Of a stretch of 64,000 bases of DNA, positions 58,855 to 64,000 are shown in pieces. Positions within the stretch are counted from its first letter, which is position 1, and each line of letters opens with the position of its first letter. Source of the stretch: Oceanobacter antarcticus. Lineage in GTDB: Bacteria; Pseudomonadota; Gammaproteobacteria; Pseudomonadales; Oceanobacteraceae. The position numbers and the translations under genes were made by a program. The DNA lies in assembly GCF_044962685.1 (NCBI RefSeq), contig NZ_JBBKTX010000015.1, forward strand, positions 70,230 to 134,229. The letters are read 5' to 3'. Under the pieces are notes generated by a model. It was not told where the DNA came from, did not search any database, and saw only the letters and a program-made list of their open reading frames with translations.

Positions 58855-61068
58855 CTACTCAGCCATCTGAATATGGAAGCAATGATGAATATTCGGACGA
58901 CGTGAATAATCAAAAGGAACAGACCATTTACTGACATTGCGGATACTGAGTCCACTCAACGCTTCTTCCTCGATGGCAAACTTGCGCAGATTGGTCGAAA
59001 AGATCAACGTTCCCCCCGGCTTAAGGCAAGCAACCGCCTGCTGAATCAACAGCACATGATCACGCTGGATATCCAGCACCCCTTCCATCCGTTTGGAGTT
59101 GGAGAAGGTCGGTGGATCCATGAAAATCAAGTCATACTGTTGTGAGCAGTCTGCTAGCCATTGCAGCGCATCAGCCTGCACAAATTCGTGTTTACTGGTA
59201 TCAATGCCATTCAGATCGAAATTTTCCCGCCCCCAACCCAGATAGGTACGCGACATATCCACACTGGTGCACACAGCACCGGCTTCTGCAGCATGAACAC
59301 TGGCAGTCGCGGTGTAACAGAACAGGTTCAGGAACGACATACCTGGCTGTGCTACAGCCCGCTTGGCTATTTCCAGACGGGTCGGGCGATGATCCAGAAA
59401 CAGACCGGTATCGAGATAATCCTTCAGGTTCACCCAGACTTGCACTCGACCTTCCATGGTCGGAAAACGGTGCCGAATCAGGCCATCACTGGAACGTTTT
59501 TCATACTGCCGTTTGCCACTTTGACGTTCACGACGCTTGAGTACAATATGGTCAGCAGGAATACCTGTGACTTCAGGCAGCACCGCCAGCACATCCAGTA
59601 ACCGTCGCTCGGCCTTAGCCTCCTCAATCGTTTTCGGTGGTACATATTCCTGTACATGTAACCATTCAGCTCCGCTCTGGCTAGTACCCTGCTGACCAGA
59701 CACTTTGGCAGCATCAATGTAGCAGTCGATGGCTACGGCGTATTCCGGCAAATCCTGATCGTACATCCGATAGGAGGATACCGACTCCCGTTTGGCCCAT
59801 TTCTGTACCGGCTTGAGGTTTTTCTTCAGGCGGTTGGCAAAGGCTTCCACCGGGCCACGAATCATCGACATTTTGGGGAGAGATGAGCGCTCATCGGCAG
59901 CGCCAAACACCAACAGCTTGGTTTCGATCTGGCCATTAACCAAATTATATTGCTTATCTAACGGTCGTCTTATAACCCGTGAAAGATCGGTATTACCGGT
60001 GAATACCGCGAGTTTCCATTCCGGCATTTGCATGGTGGCATCGTGGAATTGCTGATACAGAGGAGCCAGTTGCGGCAACTCACTCAGACGTTCACCGTAA
60101 GGCGGGTTACAAATCACCATCCCCCCTTCTTCAATCACATCCTTGCTTACCCGTAACTGATCAATCGAACGACGCTCCAGGTGAATATGAGCAGCCAGCC
60201 CAGAACGTGACAGGTTGGCCGTCGCCGCTTCCAACTGTCTGGCATCGATATCGAATCCATAAAAACGGCTGTTCATGGCCTCCAATCCAGCAGTACGCCG
60301 TAATCGTGCTTCATCGACCAGTGACAGCCACAGCTTGCGGTCGTGGCCGCGCCAGTGCTCAAAGCCATGCTGCTGACGATTCAGGCCAGGCGCAATATCT
60401 GCTGCCATCAATCCGGCCTCGATCAACAAGGTGCCCGAGCCGCACATGGGATCAACCAAGTGTTTGCCTGCCGCCGCCAGCGCTGGCCAACCGGCCCGTA
60501 CCAGCAATGCTGCTGCCAAGGTTTCTTTTAACGGTGCCAGGCCAGGCTGCAAACGGTAACCACGACGATGCATTCCTGAACCACTAAAGTTGTAATATAA
60601 GGCCAGTTTGCCTTTACGCAGCTGAGCTTCAATCCTCACATCAGCGTTTTTATCCACGTTGGGACGGGTGCCAGTATCCAGACGAAAGCGGTCAACAATG
60701 GCGTCCTTGATTTTCTGGGCACCAAACTGGGTGTTATTAATGAAATCCGTTCGGCCATGGAAGTCGATTCGGAAGGTCGATGACGGCGAAAAAACGTGCG
60801 TCCAATCAACTTGGCGCGTTTCTTCATATACTTGGTCGACATTGCTAACCTGACTTTCATGCACTGGTAACAGTATTCGGCTAGCCAGTCGAGACCATAA
60901 ACAAACCCGATAAGCCGTCTCCAGGTCTGCTTTCCAATGCACCCCCAAATGGGTTTCTCGCTCCACCTCTCCACCCAACTCATTGATTTCATTGGATAAG
61001 ATGGATTCAATTCCTTTACTGCAACTGGCCAGCCAGTGATAGATAGTAGATGAGTCTAGATTTTGCAT
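58855..61068 (-). CDS. rlmL: Bifunctional 23S rRNA methyltransferase RlmKL
   Basis: RlmKL makes m2G2445 and m7G2069 in 23S rRNA. The 737-residue protein has the N-terminal THUMP region (WLASCSKGIESILSNEINELGGEV), the RlmL domain with VDPMCGSGTLLIEA and ICNPPYGERL (NPPY), and the C-terminal RlmK domain with FLNLFCYTATASVHAAEAGA and LIFMDPPTFSNSKRM. The length is close to the roughly 700 residues of the E. coli enzyme. The neighbourhood with rmf and pyrD is conserved in pseudomonads. Confidence 0.95.
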   Translation of the reverse strand: MQNLDSSTIYHWLASCSKGIESILSNEINELGGEVERETHLGVHWKADLETAYRVCLWSRLASRILLPVHESQVSNVDQVYEETRQVDWTHVFSPSSTFRIDFHGRTDFINNTQFGAQKIKDAIVDRFRLDTGTRPNVDKNADVRIEAQLRKGKLALYYNFSGSGMHRRGYRLQPGLAPLKETLAAALLVRAGWPALAAAGKHLVDPMCGSGTLLIEAGLMAADIAPGLNRQQHGFEHWRGHDRKLWLSLVDEARLRRTAGLEAMNSRFYGFDIDARQLEAATANLSRSGLAAHIHLERRSIDQLRVSKDVIEEGGMVICNPPYGERLSELPQLAPLYQQFHDATMQMPEWKLAVFTGNTDLSRVIRRPLDKQYNLVNGQIETKLLVFGAADERSSLPKMSMIRGPVEAFANRLKKNLKPVQKWAKRESVSSYRMYDQDLPEYAVAIDCYIDAAKVSGQQGTSQSGAEWLHVQEYVPPKTIEEAKAERRLLDVLAVLPEVTGIPADHIVLKRRERQSGKRQYEKRSSDGLIRHRFPTMEGRVQVWVNLKDYLDTGLFLDHRPTRLEIAKRAVAQPGMSFLNLFCYTATASVHAAEAGAVCTSVDMSRTYLGWGRENFDLNGIDTSKHEFVQADALQWLADCSQQYDLIFMDPPTFSNSKRMEGVLDIQRDHVLLIQQAVACLKPGGTLIFSTNLRKFAIEEEALSGLSIRNVSKWSVPFDYSRRPNIHHCFHIQMAE

Positions 61069-61246
61069 AGTCAGGTTGGCCTATTCTTTCAAATAGCGTA
61101 TAGCTACAAGAGGTTGTCATTTTATAGAAATAAATTCGTTAACAGACCGACCTTCAACGCGCTACAACTGTAGCTGTCGCTGAGGGGGATCGTCTTGAAC
61201 TGAACGACCAGCAGCGATATTTGTTTAATAAGCGAGGATGCATCGT

Positions 61247-61444
61247 ATGAAAAAACAGAAACGCGATCTGCAAGAACGAGCTTTTTCCCGCGGCTATCGT
61301 GCCGGTATTGAACGTCGATCCAAAGATCTGGCTCCGCCAGAAGGAGCGATGAGGGATGCCTGGTTGTCCGGTTGGCGCTCTGGTCGCTCAGATCACTGGG
61401 ATGGTTATACAGGCGTTTCTGGTATTCATCGTATGGTCGTTTGA
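61247..61444 (+). CDS. rmf: Ribosome modulation factor
   Basis: RMF dimerises 70S ribosomes into inactive 100S particles in stationary phase. The 65-residue basic protein matches: MKKQKRDLQERAFSRGYRAGIERRSKD, then WLSGWRSGRSDHW. I chose ATG 61247 because the family starts M-K-x-QKRD and GAGG lies nine bases upstream; the frame begins at 61238. The tail is about ten residues longer than in E. coli. Confidence 0.93.
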   Translation: MKKQKRDLQERAFSRGYRAGIERRSKDLAPPEGAMRDAWLSGWRSGRSDHWDGYTGVSGIHRMVV

Positions 61445-61516
61445 CCACTTAACACCCCGAATTCCTGGCCATATGTGGCCCACCCTTTTATCCTAAGCCT
61501 CCTCACCAGGGAGGTC

Positions 61517-61543
61517 AGGCCCCGCAAGCGGGGCCTTCTTTTT
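61517..61543 (+). terminator. Intrinsic terminator after rmf
   Basis: AGGCCCCG (61517-61524) and CGGGGCCT (61529-61536) form an 8-bp GC-rich stem with a tetraloop, followed by TTCTTTTT. It ends rmf transcription and lies close to the end of the convergent pyrD gene. Confidence 0.88.
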
Positions 61544-61588
61544 CTGGACAACCTCTACAGGCTATTTACTAGGTACCTGAAAACAAGT

Positions 61589-62611
61589 CTAACGATTGTT
61601 CGCTACCGCCTCAACGGCTTCACGAATCAACTCTGGCCCACGATAAATGAAGCCACTGTAAATCTGCACCAGCTGGGCACCCGCCTTGATCTTGTCAATA
61701 GCGCCCGCACCGTCAGCAATGCCACCAACACCAATCACTGGAATACGACCAGCAAGTGCTTTAGTCAGATTCTCCAGCACTTCGGTGGCTTTTTCTTCCA
61801 GCGGAGCACCACTCAACCCACCTTGCTCGTTGGAGTGTCTACAACCTTCAACACCGGTACGATCCAAAGTGGTGTTGGTGGCAATCACACCATCCATACC
61901 ACAATCCACTAATGCGTTTGCGACCAGTGCCACTTCGTCGGTATTCATGTCTGGTGCGATTTTGACAAAGATTGGCTTGTAACCAAAGGATTCTGCCAAC
62001 GCCCTTTGCTTCACTTTGAGCGGCTGCAGCAGTTCTTTCAAGGCATCACCATACTGCAAGGTTCGAAGCCCAGGTGTATTGGGAGAGGAAATATTCACAG
62101 TAATATAAGAGGCGTACGGATACACTTTTTCCAGACAGATCAGGTAATCATCGACTGCATTTTCTACTGGCGTATCAAAGTTTTTGCCGATATTGATACC
62201 CAGTATCCCGCGGAAACGGGCAGCCTTGACCCGTTCAATCAGGTAATCCACGCCTTTGTTGTTAAATCCCATACGGTTAATGATCGCCTGACGCTCGGGT
62301 ATACGGAACAGGCGAGGCTGTAAATTTCCAGGTTGCGAGCGAGGAGTGGTCGTACCAATCTCAATAAAACCAAAGCCAAGTCGCGCCAAGGCATCGATAT
62401 AATCGCCATTTTTGTCCAGGCCTGCGGCCAAACCAACCGGATTAGGAAATTCAATACCGGCCACGGTAACAGGCTCATCCTTCACTTCTGGCACTAACCA
62501 CGACAATATTCGTAGTCTCTCTGCCGCGCCCAGTAAATCCAGACTGAGTTCGTGAGCAGTTTCAGCACTAAGACTGAATAATAATGGGCGGAAGGTGCTG
62601 TACCAATCCAT
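61589..62611 (-). CDS. pyrD: Dihydroorotate dehydrogenase (quinone), class 2
   Basis: PyrD oxidises dihydroorotate to orotate at the membrane with quinone as acceptor. From ATG 62611 (GAGG at good distance) it has 340 residues. Marks are NPVGLAAGLDKNGDYIDAL, EIGTTTPRSQPGNLQPRLFR in pieces, INRMGFNNKGVDYL, ISSPNTPGLRTLQ (catalytic Ser region), GVIATNTTLDR and GVGGI followed by LVQIYSGFIYRGP for FMN phosphate. A GTG/ATG frame to 62629 is possible but lacks a ribosome site. Confidence 0.96.
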   Translation of the reverse strand: MDWYSTFRPLLFSLSAETAHELSLDLLGAAERLRILSWLVPEVKDEPVTVAGIEFPNPVGLAAGLDKNGDYIDALARLGFGFIEIGTTTPRSQPGNLQPRLFRIPERQAIINRMGFNNKGVDYLIERVKAARFRGILGINIGKNFDTPVENAVDDYLICLEKVYPYASYITVNISSPNTPGLRTLQYGDALKELLQPLKVKQRALAESFGYKPIFVKIAPDMNTDEVALVANALVDCGMDGVIATNTTLDRTGVEGCRHSNEQGGLSGAPLEEKATEVLENLTKALAGRIPVIGVGGIADGAGAIDKIKAGAQLVQIYSGFIYRGPELIREAVEAVANNR

Positions 62612-62713
62612 ATAAAACCTCGTAGACAAATCTCAACGCGAGTCAAAACCAAGCCGCCAGCCGCTTTGGATAACGGATCAGGGCTTCCCTGAGAAGTTGG
62701 TAAATGGGCGTAA

Positions 62714-62941
62714 TTATACGCCAGGCAGCTCGACAATGCGCTGAAACTTGCCTTCGTCATCCGTATCAATAGCAAACTGACCGTGAATACCATCATGGCG
62801 AATCACATGGCGCAACACACCCGCAGGAAAACGTATCATTCGGCCATCTAAAGCTCGTGCCTGTACCACCAGTACAGAACCCGAGTAGTAGCCCTGACAA
62901 TCATCGGCAGAGAGATGAAGGTCTAATACAATTCTTGGCAT
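62714..62941 (-). CDS. DUF2835 family protein
   Basis: This 75-residue protein begins MPRIVLDLHLSADDCQGYY and has the family pattern YYSG-x-x-x-VVQARALDGRMIRFPAGVLRHV, then GIHGQFAIDTDDEGKFQRI. It matches DUF2835, small beta-rich proteins often found near pyrD/rmf in gammaproteobacteria. I start it at 62941; the frame continues to 62950. The ribosome site is weak. Function unknown. Confidence 0.85.
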   Translation of the reverse strand: MPRIVLDLHLSADDCQGYYSGSVLVVQARALDGRMIRFPAGVLRHVIRHDGIHGQFAIDTDDEGKFQRIVELPGV

Positions 62942-63037
62942 AAAATACAACAGCCGACAGCTAGGATTAATGAATGTAATACGACTTAAAATAGAGAAAA
63001 CGACAGATTGGGGATTTTGAATTGCTAGGTATTCGAC

Positions 63038-63715
63038 CTATAAGACCCAGTTAATGGGCAGCTGCCCTTGCTGACTCAGATACTGATTGATCGTCGAAAA
63101 CTGCCTCTGACCAAAAAATCCCCGATGCGCGGATAGCGGTGATGGATGCACTGATCTCAACACCAGATGTTTATTCTGATCAATCATGGCACCTTTCTTC
63201 TGCGCATAACTACCCCAAAGTACAAATACCAGTCCTTCGCGCCGTTCATTCAGTATTCGAATGGCTGCATCGGTAAACTGCTCCCAGCCTTTTTTCTGAT
63301 GAGAGCCAGCACTGGCTTGCTCAACCGTCAGAGTGGCATTCAACAACAAAACACCCTGATCTGCCCAAGGTGTCAAATCACCGCTGCCACTCATCGGAAT
63401 GCCGAGGTCGGCCTCGATCTCTTTGAAAATATTCCCCAGTGACGGTGGTAAACGAATACCGTTTTGTACAGAAAAGCTCAGACCATGGGCCTGGCCAGGG
63501 CCATGGTAAGGATCCTGTCCGATAATCACCACGCGTACTTGATCAAATGGGGTGTGATTAAACGCATTAAAAATAAGTGGTCCCGGTGGGTAGATGATTT
63601 TTCCAGCCGCTTTTTCTGCTTTTAAAAACACCCGTAACTGTCGCATATAAGGTTGCTCCAGCTCATCGCCGAGAACCTGCTGCCAAGATGGGTGAAGGGC
63701 GCCAGCTTTAGGCAT
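63038..63715 (-). CDS. ung: Uracil-DNA glycosylase, family 1
   Basis: Ung excises uracil from DNA. The 225-residue protein has the water-activating loop GQDPYHGPGQAHGLSFSV (Asp68), LLLNATLTV, and the minor-groove loop HPSPLSAHRGFFG with the catalytic His. Length and motifs are typical. Confidence 0.97.
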   Translation of the reverse strand: MPKAGALHPSWQQVLGDELEQPYMRQLRVFLKAEKAAGKIIYPPGPLIFNAFNHTPFDQVRVVIIGQDPYHGPGQAHGLSFSVQNGIRLPPSLGNIFKEIEADLGIPMSGSGDLTPWADQGVLLLNATLTVEQASAGSHQKKGWEQFTDAAIRILNERREGLVFVLWGSYAQKKGAMIDQNKHLVLRSVHPSPLSAHRGFFGQRQFSTINQYLSQQGQLPINWVL

Positions 63716-63884
63716 AAAAAGCCTTATATCAAAAAAGAATCAGACCCAAAATTATAGCCTGCTCCTATCGATAAACCCAGTCCCGTGATAAAGAACCAGC
63801 GCCGGGTTCAAGATGGGATTACCGGTCGCTTACCTTGGACAAGTATCCTGACATCAAGAAGTGACTTTCAGTAAGACATAACGT

Positions 63885-63915
63885 AAAAAACCCCGCCCTG
63901 CAGCGCAGGACGGGG
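63885..63915 (-). terminator. Terminator of the rRNA operon
   Basis: CCCCG-x-CCTG (63891-63900) and CAGG-x-CGGGG (63906-63915) form a GC-rich stem, with a G-T wobble on the minus strand, followed there by six T residues (63890-63885). It lies just beyond the 5S rRNA 3' end. Confidence 0.88.
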
Positions 63916-63931
63916 TGTTCTGTTTAAGAGC

Positions 63932-64000
63932 TTGACGATGACCTACTCTCACATGGGGAGACCCCACACTACCATCGGCGATGCTGCGTTTCACTTCTGA
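63932..64000 (-). rRNA. rrf: 5S ribosomal RNA, 3' part
   Basis: The reverse complement reads as the 3' two-thirds of a gammaproteobacterial 5S rRNA, with AGAAGTGAAACGC, GCCGATGGTAGTGTGGGG and CATGTGAGAGTAGG segments. The gene runs past the right edge. The exact 3' end is approximate (63930-63934). The 23S and 16S genes should follow outside the window. Confidence 0.95.

Noticed and set aside
1..64000. CRISPR arrays, complete insertion sequences, prophage genes and tRNA genes
   Set aside because: No regularly spaced repeats, transposase genes, phage structural genes or tRNA cloverleafs were recognised by eye.

Overview
The window looks like chromosomal DNA from a marine gammaproteobacterium, probably Oceanospirillales-like. 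This rests on a six-gene rnf operon in the order ABCDGE, an rlmL/rmf/pyrD/DUF2835 neighbourhood like that of pseudomonads, pilU, yaaA, yghU, ygiQ, and a nasT/nasS plus kinase/nasA layout. Taxonomy is inferred from gene content only. The right edge enters the 3' end of a 5S rRNA on the minus strand, so a ribosomal RNA operon lies beyond it.

Layout. 1-2.1 kb: end of a TgpA-like transglutaminase gene, a decayed Rpn-family gene, and a small protein with YRG motifs. 2.5-8.6 kb: complete rnfABCDGE. 8.6-13.3 kb: aapJQMP amino-acid ABC transporter with a sigma-54-type promoter. 13.3-17.3 kb: a SpoIIAA-like protein, YghU and YgiQ. 17.6-30.6 kb: a nitrate-assimilation region with nasT-nasS, an nrtABC-type transporter and porin, a PP2C phosphatase/kinase fusion, a NarK-type transporter, a NirB-like FAD reductase and a Nif11-domain small protein. 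31-48 kb: porin, YajG, YaaA, PurE/PurK, YbjQ, TSUP permease, glutaredoxin, riboflavin synthase, patatin, CobB, an RND pump and a large phytase-like lipoprotein. 48-57 kb: a second YRG protein, a ferredoxin-reductase-globin fusion, a MITE-like element, AlkC, Pgm, CowN, a CooA-type regulator, PilU and an IsdG-like protein. 57-64 kb: AmtB, RlmKL, RMF, PyrD, DUF2835, Ung and 5S rRNA.

The unifying theme is nitrogen control. Six candidate sigma-54 promoters (GG-N10-GC or GG-N10-GA) precede aapJ, nrtA, the FAD reductase gene, nasA, the Nif11 gene and amtB. Two of these transcripts, nrtA and the FAD reductase, also carry a leader with two A1/G4 hexaloop hairpins. The second hairpin overlaps an intrinsic terminator, which is the expected target of the ANTAR antiterminator NasT encoded alongside. 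Nitrate sensing by NasS would release NasT and allow read-through.

A second theme is nitrogenase accessory biology without nif genes in view. A CooA-type CO sensor (heme-ligand His conserved) lies directly upstream of cowN, the gene that protects nitrogenase from CO, with a matching TGTCA-N6-TGACA operator between them. A stand-alone Nif11 protein has a sigma-54 promoter and a TGT-N10-ACA element. With Rnf, which can supply low-potential electrons, this suggests a diazotroph whose nif genes lie elsewhere. That is inference.
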